A DNA stretch of 59,832 nt from Nonomuraea sp. NEAU-A123 (GCF_018603905.1 NZ_JAHFZZ010000043.1:1-59832); one strand, 5' to 3'. Positions 48,748-56,595 are shown, numbered from the stretch's first letter. The notes: generated by a model not told the origin, from the letters alone. Program-made: numbers and translations.

Positions 48748-49621
48748 GGCGCTTGGCATCTTGACTGGGCGGGGCGCCGAACTGGCGGCGGTACTCGCGG
48801 CTGAACTGTGACGGACTGTCGTAACCCACGCGGCGGCTGATGACGGCGATGTCACCGGGGGCCGCGGCGAGTTGGAGCCGCGCATGCTGCAGCCGGATCT
48901 GCTTCTGGAACTGGATCGGGCTCATCGCGGTGACGGCATGGAAGTTGCGGTGGAAGGCCGAGACGCTCAGCCCCGCCAATTTGGCCACGTCCTCGACACG
49001 GAAAGGCTGCGCGTAGTGGTCGCGGATCCACTGGACAGCGCGAGCCACGTGGCTGATGCTGCTGTCGGGAAGCCCGAACTGGCGCACGATCGCGCCCTGA
49101 TCGCTGGTGATCAACCGCCAGAGGATCTCCCGCTTGATGAGCGGCGCAAGGACGGTGATGTCGCTGGGCCGGTCGAGCAGGCGCAGCAGGCGGACGACGG
49201 CGTCGAGGAGTTCGGCGGAGGCGGTGCTGACCGCCAGGCCGAACGGCACGCCGTCGCCGAGGTCCGGCAGGTCGCTTGGAGTGGCCTGCAGCAACACCTC
49301 GGCGATGGCCGCCGGGTGCAGGGTCAGTCCGACGCCGAGCCCCGGTAGGTCAGGACTGGCCTTCGCGAAATGCGCGGTCACCGGCAGGTCGACCGAGGCG
49401 ACCAGGTATTGGCCCTCTCGGTACTCGTACAGGTGACCGCCCAGCGCGAAACGTTTCGTGCCCTGGGCGACGACCGCCAGCACCTTGCCATAGGTCGTCG
49501 GCGTTGGTGGCTGGGGCTGTTCGGCCTTGAAGATCAGGACATCCTCGATGGGAGTCCTGAGATCGGGTCGAGCATGGCGGATGAGGAGATCGCGCAGCTC
49601 GTCGAGGGCCATGGTCCCCAT
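48701..49621 (-). CDS. AraC-family transcriptional regulator (AraC_N type)
   Basis: A 306-residue activator. An AraC_N/CMD-like cupin domain spans ~15-170 (Y-G-K-V-L-A-V-V-A-Q-G-T-K-R-F and Y-L-V-A-S-V-D-L-P-V). The double HTH lies at ~200-300, with A-G-L-S-V-S-A-F-H-R-N-F and V-G-Y-D-S-P-S-Q-F-S-R-E-Y. ATG 49621 follows GGGAGG; nearby ATGs at 49612 and 49642 are alternatives. This group usually governs oxidoreductases for aldehydes or quinones. It converges on the molybdenum-dehydrogenase operon with overlapping 3' ends. Confidence 0.85.
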   Translation of the reverse strand: MGTMALDELRDLLIRHARPDLRTPIEDVLIFKAEQPQPPTPTTYGKVLAVVAQGTKRFALGGHLYEYREGQYLVASVDLPVTAHFAKASPDLPGLGVGLTLHPAAIAEVLLQATPSDLPDLGDGVPFGLAVSTASAELLDAVVRLLRLLDRPSDITVLAPLIKREILWRLITSDQGAIVRQFGLPDSSISHVARAVQWIRDHYAQPFRVEDVAKLAGLSVSAFHRNFHAVTAMSPIQFQKQIRLQHARLQLAAAPGDIAVISRRVGYDSPSQFSREYRRQFGAPPSQDAKRLTPARDRDGSAEISA

Positions 49622-49680
49622 CCAATCACCGCCTCCCGCCATGGGACAGCCTGGGCCTGCGGAGACCTCCGTCCAGCGCT

Positions 49681-49960
49681 TCAACGACGCGTGAGTTTCA
49701 CCGTGTCGGCGCGGATGCATCCCGCCCCGGCCCGCGCCAGCCCGAAGGTGAATTCGTCCGCGGATGACGCGTCGACCTGGCCGAGAAAGATCCAGGAGGC
49801 ACCGGCGGCGCTGAAGTCGATCCTCCGCTCCGCCAGCCGGGCCGAGCCACGACTCAGCGTTGCGAGTGCCTGAGAGTGTTGCCTCCCCCGGTCCCCGTGC
49901 GGTAGACGAACGCCTCGTAGCGGCCCGTGACGCTGACCGTCCTCCAAACCCCTCCACTCC
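49681..49960 (-). pseudogene. golvesin/xanthan-lyase-like CBM fragment
   Basis: Two minus-strand frames joined by a shift near 49860 read V-T-G-R-Y-E-A-F-V-Y-R-T-G-T, then W-I-F-L-G-Q-V-D-A-S, F-G-L-A-R-A-G-A-G-C, and A-D-T-V-K-L-T-R-R stop. The last strand pattern (A-D-A-V-K/R-L) is typical of golvesin-type carbohydrate-binding domains at the end of secreted enzymes. The boundary overlaps the next plus-strand ORF, so one of the two is not functional. Confidence 0.35.
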
Positions 49961-50510
49961 TGCGGGACAAGAGGCCCTGCACGCCTACCTCAATCCGCTG
50001 ATCGTCGGCATGGCTCCGCTCCCAGTCATGAGGCACCTATACGGGCACCTGCGCACCACGCTCGTCTCCGAGGGTTACGCCTCCCGCAGCCGCGGTGGTG
50101 TCCACGAACTCATCGACGTTGAGACCGTCCGGGCGGTCGCTGACACCGTCGCCGAGCTGCGCGACGGCCTGGACGCCGGTGAGAGAATCTCCGGCCCAGC
50201 GGCCCGGCGCGTCATCAAGGCCGCCGCCCGCGCCACCGGCTTCGAAGGCACGACCATCAACGCGACCACCGCTCGGAAGCTGATCGCCAACGAAGACGTG
50301 ATGATTCCTGACGTCGAGGTGCGCCTGCGCGAGACGATCACCAAGTTGAAGAAGACGATCGCGAACAAGAACAAGGAACTCGCCCAAATCCGGGGGGACG
50401 TCCCCGCTCTGGTCCGGGCCGTCCACCAGCTCACTCTGGAGAACCAGGAACTGCGCGCGCAACTGGAGCTGCCCAGCCCGAACGTCACCCCGCTGCATCG
50501 TCGGCGCTGA
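49860..50510 (+). CDS. chimeric integrase-accessory protein (TnpB/TnpC-like remnant)
   Basis: A 216-residue frame with two recognisable parts. Residues ~43-145 (Y-L-N-P-L-I-V-G-M, P-V-M-R-H-L-Y-G, R-I-S-G-P-A-A-R-R-V-I-K-A-A-A, N-A-T-T-A-R-K-L-I-A-N) match a late segment of the large integrase-like proteins found in actinobacterial tyrosine-recombinase gene triplets. Residues ~150-205 form a coiled coil (L-R-E-T-I-T-K-L-K-K-T-I and Q-L-T-L-E-N-Q-E-L-R) like the DUF6262/TnpC partner of the same triplets. The join at V-M-I-P-D looks like an in-frame deletion. I therefore call it a relic fusion. Confidence 0.5.
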   Translation: MRVPESVASPGPRAVDERLVAARDADRPPNPSTPAGQEALHAYLNPLIVGMAPLPVMRHLYGHLRTTLVSEGYASRSRGGVHELIDVETVRAVADTVAELRDGLDAGERISGPAARRVIKAAARATGFEGTTINATTARKLIANEDVMIPDVEVRLRETITKLKKTIANKNKELAQIRGDVPALVRAVHQLTLENQELRAQLELPSPNVTPLHRRR

Positions 50511-50714
50511 GAAAGTGTGTTCGCTTCCCGGTCATCGCGAGTTCGCGCCGTCTGCGACTCGCGGCGCTCGGGGATCGCACACGGCCGCTCAGACGGCTGT
50601 TTGCGGGCGGTAACAGCGTTATCACTGTGATGGCAGGGGCTGCGCCCATCTTCATGTGATTACTTAACGTATGCAAAGAGCACTCACGGTAATCGCACGT
50701 AGTGAAAGGTCTCC

Positions 50715-51146
50715 ATGCACGGCACCCTGACCAAGATCGTCACGGCTCTCGCCGCCATCGCAGGGCTCGGCGTCGCCGCCCCCGCGCCCGCCCAGGCAGC
50801 GCCATCGGCCTACTTCGAGTTCACCGACATCACCAACGAGCGGTTCGTCGTCCAGCTCACCGACGCCGTCAAGATCCAGCACGCCCGCAACCTGCTCAGC
50901 GGCGCGACCACGGACGAGCCACACCTCATGGGACGGATCGTCAAGCGCCCCGCCCCCTACAACTACCGCTGGACCTACTACCTCCAGCCCGACAGGGTTG
51001 AATTCTTCGACTACGCAATCGAGGTCTGTGACGCGACCATCCCCTACGTCGAAGAGCATCTGGACGAGGCCGGCGGCCCGTTCCTGCCCGGCCTCATCTG
51101 GTGCCCCTGGACTTCCAGGCTCGTGCGCGAACTTCCGACGCCATAG
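50715..51146 (+). CDS. secreted BP74-like N-terminal domain protein
   Basis: A 143-residue exported protein. A signal peptide (residues 1-28, ending A-Q-A|A-P) leads to a single domain beginning A-Y-F-E-F-T-D and containing R-F-V-V-Q-L-T-D, H-A-R-N-L-L-S-G and G-R-I-V-K-R-P-A-P-Y-N. It ends W-C-P-W-T-S-R-L-V-R. This matches the BP74 (calmodulin-binding-protein-like) domain seen in many actinobacterial secreted proteins of unknown role. Two cysteines (C-D-A-T near 110 and W-C-P-W near 130) could form a disulfide. ATG 50715 follows GAAAGG. A hairpin terminator comes 20 bases after the stop. Confidence 0.75.
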   Translation: MHGTLTKIVTALAAIAGLGVAAPAPAQAAPSAYFEFTDITNERFVVQLTDAVKIQHARNLLSGATTDEPHLMGRIVKRPAPYNYRWTYYLQPDRVEFFDYAIEVCDATIPYVEEHLDEAGGPFLPGLIWCPWTSRLVRELPTP

Positions 51147-51166
51147 ACCCGACGTCCCCTGCCACT

Positions 51167-51197
51167 GCGGCCCCTGAGGAACCGATCCGGGGGCCGC
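51167..51197 (+). terminator. hairpin after the secreted-protein gene
   Basis: GCGGCCCC (51167-51174) pairs with GGGGCCGC (51190-51197), an 8-bp GC stem with a 15-base loop 20 bases after the stop. No T tract. Confidence 0.5.
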
Positions 51198-51700
51198 GGT
51201 CATGCGCAGAGAAGCAGCTTCTGCGGGAACGTCAGCCTTCGGCTGTCGGCCGCGGCAAGAACTTCAACACGCAGACTTGACAGGGAAGACCACCACCCAC
51301 GACACCGACTCATCGGCGGCCACCGCTCGTTGGCCTGTCAGACTTGTAGGAGTGGAACGGCGAACCGGGTTTGGTGTCACATCTGTTGACCCTGCGCGGG
51401 ATGATGATCGACGGCGGCCCCGTCGTGATCTCGAGCGGGTGTCGCGGACCAGCCGATCTTTATGGGAGAGCAGGACGATAACCCACAGCATGGCGCTGTG
51501 GCCCGCAGCCGCCGTCCCGGCCGCCCGAACCGGCCCTGCAGTCTCGTTCGCGATCCCATGCGCCACTATCCCTTCACACGGCGGGCGGCCATTGCCTCGA
51601 CGGCCCCGTGCGCTCCGGTCGCGGGCACCCGGTGAGCACCACGAACAGCACCGTATACAGGCAGAGCACGCCCAGCGTGATGGTGATCAGGGTGGCGTCA
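51198..51700. other. relic stretch containing a membrane-helix fragment
   Basis: No intact gene. On the minus strand near 51620-51695, directly after the truncated aldo/keto reductase and in another frame, a single membrane helix (L-I-T-I-T-L-G-V-L-C-L-Y, then V-V-L-T-G) is encoded, apparently the C-terminus of another lost protein. The remaining sequence shows nothing I can assign. Confidence 0.35.
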
Positions 51701-51839
51701 GGCCGAGGTCCAGGCCGGCCCGCAGCGCGTCCATCTCCTCGCTACGGCGGGCGGGATCCTCGCCCATATGCCAGGTTCCCTGGCCGAGTGCCGGGACCAG
51801 GACGCCCGACGGCGGTGCGACGGTGCGGGTGGCCGTCAT
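51701..51839 (-). pseudogene. aldo/keto reductase, N-terminal fragment
   Basis: ATG 51839 opens V-P-A-L-G-Q-G-T-W-H-M-G-E, then A-L-R-A-G-L-D-L-G-L-T. This is the first strand and helix of an aldo/keto reductase, just before the expected I-D-T-A-E-x-Y. It ends there and passes into unrelated sequence. GAGGAAGAG lies upstream. It would have formed an operon with the formaldehyde dehydrogenase gene. Confidence 0.6.
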
Positions 51840-51871
51840 GTGACTTCTCTTCCTCGTCGGCTCGGCGGGTG

Positions 51872-52610
51872 TCAATGCCTGTGGCCGTTGGGGTGCAGGA
51901 CGACCTTGGTCCAGCCCTCCTCGCGGGCGTCGAAGTTCCGGTAGCCTTCCGGAGCCTGCTCAAGCGGCAACTCGTGTGAGACGACGAACGACGGCGTGGC
52001 GCGACCGGCGTGGATAAGGTTGCGCAGCTGCCGATTGTAGGCTTTGACGCTGGCCTGACCGGTGCCGATCTTCTGGCCCTTGAACCAGAACAGGCCCATG
52101 TCGAAGGGGATCTCGCCCTTCTTGGCCATCGCGTCGGGGGCGCCGGGGTCCTGGGGCAGGAAGATGCCGACTACGCCGATGCCGCCGCAGGCAGTTGAAG
52201 TCGCCGTAGGGCACGCGCAGCAGCTCGGCCTGGCCGCCGTCGTAGGGGCCCATGCCGGCGAAACCGTACGCGGCGCCGGCCGCATCAGGGTTGAGGGTGA
52301 GGCAGAAGGCGGTCAGTCCGGTCTCGCAGTTCTTGCAGTGTCCGCAGGAGATGTTGAAGGGGATGCACACCATGTCGCCGACCTTGATCCGGTCGACCGC
52401 CGACCCGACCTCGACGACCTCGCCGAGGTTCTCGTGGCCGAGCACCCGGCCGGGCACCAAGTCGGTGCGCCCTTCGTACATGTGCAGGTCCGACCCGCAG
52501 ATGTTGGTCGTGGTGACGTGGACCAGGACGTCGGTCGGCCGTTCGATGCGGGCGTCCGGCACGTCCTTGACCACCACGTCGCGGGCACCGTTGTAGACCA
52601 GTGCTTTCAT
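51872..52610 (-). pseudogene. fdhA: glutathione-independent formaldehyde dehydrogenase (FdhA-like) with internal deletion
   Basis: Zinc alcohol-dehydrogenase-family enzyme. From ATG 52610 the first ~135 residues are normal: N-I-C-G-S-D-L-H-M-Y-E near 37, G-H-E-N-L-G near 59, and structural-zinc cysteines C-G-H-C-K-N-C. At P-Y-G-D-F-N the sequence jumps, with frameshift, to the C-terminal part (G-I-F-L-P-Q-D-P-G, then F-W-F-K-G-Q-K-I and R-E-E-G-W-T-K-V-V-L-H-P). About 140 residues of the nucleotide-binding fold are missing. The enzyme would have oxidised formaldehyde with NAD. Confidence 0.75.
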
Positions 52611-52945
52611 GCTGTCCCCTTGATTGGTTTGCTATGTGCCCACGGGCTGGCGTGCGCTCGTGTGCGGCGGCGGTGCGCTGGATACGTTGGTCGGCGGCAT
52701 TCCCTCAAATTTCAGGGCATACGTTCCATCTCTGGTCAGATGTCACCATAGATATGCCCAGCTCGTACGAGGCACGCCGATCCGGAGGAGTGCTCCCGCC
52801 GGGCGAGCTGTTGAAGGAGTGGCCGACTTACCTGGCCAACCTCACCTCCTATCAGCACAGCGCTGCTGCTGGGCAACCCGCACAACACGCGGCGCTCGCC
52901 CCGGCCGCGCCCTGACCCCTCCCCTCCCTCAGGACCAGCGCGCTC
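52611..52945. other. stretch with no assigned gene
   Basis: A short plus-strand frame from 52754 (L-P-P-G-E-L-L-K-E-W-P-T-Y-L-A-N-L) looks partly coding but I cannot place it. It ends at 52915, just before the dyad at 52946. Confidence 0.25.
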
Positions 52946-52994
52946 GATCGCTCATGTACGTGATAATGGTCTATTACCACGCACATGAGCGATC
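52946..52994. repeat. long dyad upstream of an integrase relic (candidate recombination site)
   Basis: A 49-base dyad with 23-base arms: left GATCGCTCATGTACGTGATA followed by ATG, right its inverse with two substitutions (21 of 23 matching) and a three-base centre. It lies 110 bases before a tyrosine-recombinase N-terminal fragment. Such spaced inverted core sites fit a recombinase attachment or crossover site. Confidence 0.5.
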
Positions 52995-53103
52995 ACGGCG
53001 GCGCGGCGACCAGGACAACCTCTCGCCGAGGAGATGCGCGACTCCGGCACGTTATCCGGTACATCCTTCGGACAGGCACGGCGACCGCCGCCCGGCGGCC
53101 GGC

Positions 53104-53355
53104 ATGAGCGCCGCGCCGAAAGTCTCCGCTCTGCGCGGAGGGCACGTCACGCTCGCCGCGGCCGCCGACGCCTTCCTCGCGATTCCGCGCACGGCCAACC
53201 CCAACACCCACCGCGCCTACACCTCGGCCATCGACCGCACCATCGACCGGCTCGGCCGCGAGCGGCCGGTCGCGGCCGGCCGCTCGCCGAAGTCACCGAC
53301 ACCGAGATCGGCACCGCGCTCACCGACAGAACTCAAATCTCACTTCGGGAAGCGG
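53104..53355 (+). pseudogene. tyrosine recombinase, N-terminal domain fragment
   Basis: ATG 53104 opens the SAM-like core-binding domain: L-A-A-A-A-D-A-F-L, then N-P-N-T-H-R-A-Y-T-S-A-I-D-R-T-I-D-R-L-G. A frameshift near 53270 moves the rest (P-L-A-E-V-T-D-T-E-I-G-T-A-L) into the next frame before truncation. The catalytic domain is absent. After it, 53380-53445 is unusually AT-rich. Confidence 0.6.
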
Positions 53356-53498
53356 TCTGAGCTTGTTGACGGTTTGGGTGAGGGTTGGTGGATTTGTAAG
53401 TTGTATTAACCCACCGCCTTTACATTGTAGATTAATTACAACGCCGACCTGGGTGTGCATGACGTCCGCTCCCCAGATGCGCATGCCCGGCGACGGCT

Positions 53499-53758
53499 TC
53501 AGTTGTCCGTGAGGATGAACATCGCTATGAGGATCGCGCACACCACCACAGTCCACCCACCGAACAACAGGTGTAGCGCTCGGGGGGCTTCCCTCAGTTC
53601 CATGAAGTACCGGCCGACGAGGTAGACCTTGGCGAACGCCAAGACGAGCACCACCACGGTGGCGAGCTGCCGGGTCCCGTGACCGTCTCCGAGGTACCAG
53701 GAGGTCGCGGTCGCACCCATGAGGACGAGCCAGGCGACTACAGCCCGGTTCTTGCCGC
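53499..53758 (-). pseudogene. cytochrome c oxidase subunit IV-like fragment
   Basis: Minus strand gives V-V-A-W-L-V-L-M-G-A-T-A-T-S-W-Y-L-G, V-V-L-V-L-A-F-A-K-V-Y-L-V-G-R-Y-F-M-E-L-R, then a final helix ending I-L-I-A-M-F-I-L. These are the three membrane helices of a COX4_pro/CyoD-like oxidase subunit, nearly complete. The start codon is lost where the convergent acyl-CoA ligase fragment begins. Confidence 0.6.
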
Positions 53759-53759
53759 T

Positions 53760-54218
53760 GGAGGACGTGGGCAACTCATCCCCGAGGAGACGGCCGCGTC
53801 GTTCACCGCCGACGGCTGGTTGCGCACCGGCGACCTCGGCCGGTTCGACGAGCGGGGCTACCTGGTGCTCACCGGGCGCCGCAAGGAGTCCTACCGGTGC
53901 GGGGGCGAGCTCGTCATCACCGGCGAGGTCGAGGCGGTGCTCGCCGCGCACGTGGTCGGCATCCCGCACGAGCGCATGGGCGAGGTGGGCTGCGCGTGGA
54001 TCGTCGCGGCGAGCGCGGAACCACCCGATCCCGAGGAGCTCATCGCCCACTGCAAGCAGCGGCTGGCTCGCTTCAAGGTGCCGGCCTCGGTCCTGTTCAC
54101 CGAAGCGGGCCAGGTGCCGACCACGGTCACCGGACGGGTCCAGAAGTTCCAGCTCTCCGAGCGCGCGGTGCTCGAACTCCGCGCTCGGGCGGCGGTCACC
54201 CCGGCGGCACGGCCGTGA
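53760..54218 (+). pseudogene. acyl-CoA synthetase (AMP-binding), C-terminal domain
   Basis: The frame carries the hinge and C-terminal domain of a fatty-acid or aryl-CoA ligase: A-D-G-W-L-R-T-G-D-L-G-R, then E-R-G-Y-L-V-L-T-G-R-R-K-E near 40 residues in. It continues V-V-G-I-P-H-E-R-M-G-E-V and F-K-V-P-A-S-V, with T-G-R-V-Q-K-F containing the catalytic lysine. The large N-terminal domain is missing and a few residues before V-V-G-I-P are deleted. TGA 54216-54218 overlaps the next start (GTGA), so it was part of an operon. Confidence 0.7.
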
Positions 54219-54510
54219 GCGGCCCGCACGTGGTCATCGCCGACGGCGGCCTCGCCGACCAGGACGAGTACGCCCGGCGCGACATCGACCTCCTCCTCGG
54301 CCGCGCGGTGGCCGGCGTGGACCTGCGCACCCGGACGCTGAGGTTCGCCGACGGCGGCGAGATCGGCTACGAGCGGCTGGTCGTCGCCACCGGCTCCCGG
54401 CCGCGTCACCGTCGTCGAAGCCGCGGCACAGCCGCTGGCACCGATCATCGGCGCCGAGCCCGCGTGGCAGGCAGTCAAGCGGCCAGCGCGGCCCGCCTGT
54501 CGTCCGGCGG
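54215..54510 (+). pseudogene. ferredoxin reductase-like FAD oxidoreductase fragment
   Basis: GTG 54215 opens a frame lacking the usual N-terminal FAD motif run. It shows D-I-D-L-L-L-G-R-A-V-A-G-V-D, then Y-E-R-L-V-V-A-T-G-S-R-P, the ATG motif of pyridine-nucleotide oxidoreductases. In a shifted frame V-T-V-V-E-A-A-A-Q-P-L follows, a later NAD-domain segment. At least two internal deletions are needed to explain this. It overlaps the ligase fragment and belongs to the same former operon. Confidence 0.6.
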
Positions 54511-54518
54511 GCGCAGGC

Positions 54519-55478
54519 TCAGAGGCATCCTCTCCGCTTCAAGGACTTGGACCAGGCCGGGAGTACGTCGGTGATCTGCGGACGGGTGATGGACCAGAGT
54601 TCACGCCCGTACCCCGGCACGAGTTCCTGGCCGCCGAGGAGGACGTAGGAGGTCGTGTCGAAGATGAGGGATTCGCGGGAGACGGCGCCCCCGGGGCCTC
54701 GGTTGTCCACTCGGGTCACGGCGATGCCCGATTTGCCGGTGGCGTCCTTGAGCTCTTCCGTCTCGATGCCCGGCAGCGTCGCGGCGATCTTGAAGATGGC
54801 TGCCTGCTGCTTGGGCGGGACCGGGCTGCCGAGGATGTTGAGGACGCCGTTCCAGGTCTGGGTCGCTGTGTCCTTGTTGGGGACCATTTCGTTACCGCGT
54901 TCGGCCAGCTTGCGCCGGAGCTGCTCCTGGTCGGTCGGCCACTCTCGGAGGTCGGCGTAGGCGGGGCGCCCCGCGCCACGTTCGGGGCACCGGGTCAGGA
55001 GTTCCTTGTACTCGTGGTCTTGTGGCCTGGATTTCGACGGCTTGTGCCAGAGGAGTCCTGGGCGGGAGCCGTCGACGGACTGCCAGACCTCGCCCGTGAT
55101 GTGGCGCGGACCGACGTTGGGAACCCCGTTTTCGCTGCGCGTCTCCGCGATCCGCTCGTAGTGGAGGTACTGGTCGTCGCGGGGCTGCCGCCACGGGGTG
55201 GCGGTCGCGGCGTCGGCCGCCAGCCTCAGGACCTCGGCGGCGTTCGCGGGCGCGGAAGGGTTGAACGTCTGGACGGCGATCGCTCCTGCGGTCATCGCCG
55301 CGACCAGGCCGCCTGCCAGCACCAGACGCCGCAGGCCGGCCGACCGGGTCCGGGGCCGGCGCTTCGTACGGGCTTCGGCCAGGAGGGCGGTACGGGCGGG
55401 GGCGAGGCGGTCCGCCGTGGGGTGCGGCTTGTCGGCGAACAGGTCGCGCAGTTCGGTCAGGTCGGTCCGTTCGTTCAT
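54519..55478 (-). CDS. CU044_5270 family protein (anti-sigma-like membrane protein)
   Basis: A 319-residue protein. The N-terminal cytoplasmic part has T-E-L-R-D-L-F-A-D-K-P-H-P-T. A single membrane helix (residues ~50-72, L-V-L-A-G-G-L-V-A-A-M) is followed by an external domain with the CU044_5270 hallmark N-A-A-E-V-L-R-L-A-A-D-A-A near 79-91 and later F-D-T-T-S-Y-V-L-L-G. This family is regularly encoded after an ECF sigma factor, and the start ATG 55478 overlaps the sigma gene's stop. It is presumed to respond to an envelope or drug signal. Confidence 0.82.
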   Translation of the reverse strand: MNERTDLTELRDLFADKPHPTADRLAPARTALLAEARTKRRPRTRSAGLRRLVLAGGLVAAMTAGAIAVQTFNPSAPANAAEVLRLAADAATATPWRQPRDDQYLHYERIAETRSENGVPNVGPRHITGEVWQSVDGSRPGLLWHKPSKSRPQDHEYKELLTRCPERGAGRPAYADLREWPTDQEQLRRKLAERGNEMVPNKDTATQTWNGVLNILGSPVPPKQQAAIFKIAATLPGIETEELKDATGKSGIAVTRVDNRGPGGAVSRESLIFDTTSYVLLGGQELVPGYGRELWSITRPQITDVLPAWSKSLKRRGCL

Positions 55479-56071
55479 GAGGTCTGCTCCGTCGTGGGGT
55501 CGGTGCTGCCGAGGGCGTCGCGGACGATGGCCCGCGCACGGTTGAGGCGGGAACGGACTGTTCCGATCGGGATGGACAGGGCGTTGGCGACCTCCTCATA
55601 GGTGAGGTCGGCCCAGGCCACGAGTAAGAGGACGTCACGGTCGCGGCGCTTCAGCGAGGCGAGCGCCTGGGCGAGAGGACGGCGTACGGCATGCGCGCTC
55701 GCCCGCTCAAGAGCTTGTTCCGCGGCGTCGTCGGCGTCGGGAAGCACGCCCACTTTCGAGTACGCCTTTTAGCGGTGTATCTCGGCGCGCTGATGCCGGC
55801 GGATGAAGTTGGTCGCGAAGCCGTACAACCAGGGGAGGGCCTCCGGGCGGGCGGTGTCGTAGTCGCGTCGCTGCCTGAACGCGGCGAGGAACGTCTCGGA
55901 GACGACGTCGTCGGCCGTGTCGTCGCCGAGCCGGCGGGCCACATAACGGTGGACGTGTCCTGCGTGCCTGTCGAACAGCAAGGCGAAATCCTCGGGATCT
56001 CGCCACGACCGTTCGATCAGGTCGGCGTCAGACAGGGTCGTACTGAGCGGCATGTGGTCGGGCCTTTTCAA
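55475..56071 (-). pseudogene. ECF sigma factor split by an in-frame stop between sigma-2 and sigma-4
   Basis: From ATG 56071 the first 100 residues are a normal sigma-2 domain (F-A-L-L-F-D-R-H-A-G-H-V-H-R-Y and D-D-V-V-S-E-T-F-L-A-A-F). A TAA at 55769-55771 stands where tyrosine is usual (R-A-E-I-H-R-stop-K-A-Y). The same frame continues into a complete sigma-4 domain (V-L-L-L-V-A-W-A-D-L-T-Y-E-E-V-A, then I-P-I-G-T-V-R-S-R-L-N-R-A-R). GTG 55753 with AAAGG 11 bases upstream could restart translation. Either a recent pseudogene or a two-piece sigma factor. Confidence 0.7.
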
Positions 56072-56214
56072 GGAAGTAGTGTCGCCCGTCTTTCACACGA
56101 GTGAGGAAACGAGTTCACGGGACACTGCCTACCGCCCGGAAGGCTCGGGTGAGGCCAAGAGAGCGCGCGCCAAGATTCGCCGCCGCGCTGAGCCCCGTGA
56201 ACAAGGAGACCCTG

Positions 56215-56595
56215 GTGAGTGACGCTGACGAGGCCGCGTTCATCGGCGTCGGCGAGCTGCCGTCGGGCCGGTACCCGCACCGGCCCTTCATGGGGTCGCT
56301 GGTCGAGGTCGCCGTCGCGGCGGTGCGGGACGCGGGTGTGCCGATGGCCGACATCGACACCATCCTGCTCATCCCCTGCCTGCACTCCCCCGCCGACCAG
56401 GCCGACCTGGTGTTCTCCCGCGTGGTCGAAGAGCTCGGGCTGGCCGGCCGCGCCAAGGCGAGCTACATGATTCACTCGGGCGGGTCGATGAGCAACAGCT
56501 ATTGGGCGGTCTCCGCACTGCACGACGGTCCCGATCTGGCCGAGGGTGTCGAGGCGTTCCTCGAACGCAGGCCATCGCGATTCAACCGCGGTTGA
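56215..56595 (+). CDS. thiolase / enoyl-CoA hydratase chimera (deletion product)
   Basis: A 126-residue frame. GTG 56215 with AAGGAG upstream begins a thiolase-like N-terminus (A-F-I-G-V-G-E-L-P-S-G-R-Y, then D-I-D-T-I-L-L-I-P-C). Near residue 96 (G-G-S-M-S-N) it passes in frame into the C-terminal helix of an enoyl-CoA hydratase (D-L-A-E-G-V-E-A-F-L-E-R-R-P). Neither active site is complete. The in-frame join suggests a single deletion that removed the rest of two neighbouring beta-oxidation genes. Confidence 0.6.
   Translation: MSDADEAAFIGVGELPSGRYPHRPFMGSLVEVAVAAVRDAGVPMADIDTILLIPCLHSPADQADLVFSRVVEELGLAGRAKASYMIHSGGSMSNSYWAVSALHDGPDLAEGVEAFLERRPSRFNRG

Noticed and set aside
53380..53445. 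AT-rich island after the integrase fragment
   Set aside because: It is conspicuous against the GC-rich background and has TTGTA/TACAA inverted pieces, but no gene, promoter or IS end could be assigned.
55753..55771. Selenocysteine-like or programmed readthrough at the sigma-factor stop
   Set aside because: The codon is TAA, not TGA, and no structural readthrough element is evident. Reinitiation or pseudogenisation is more plausible.
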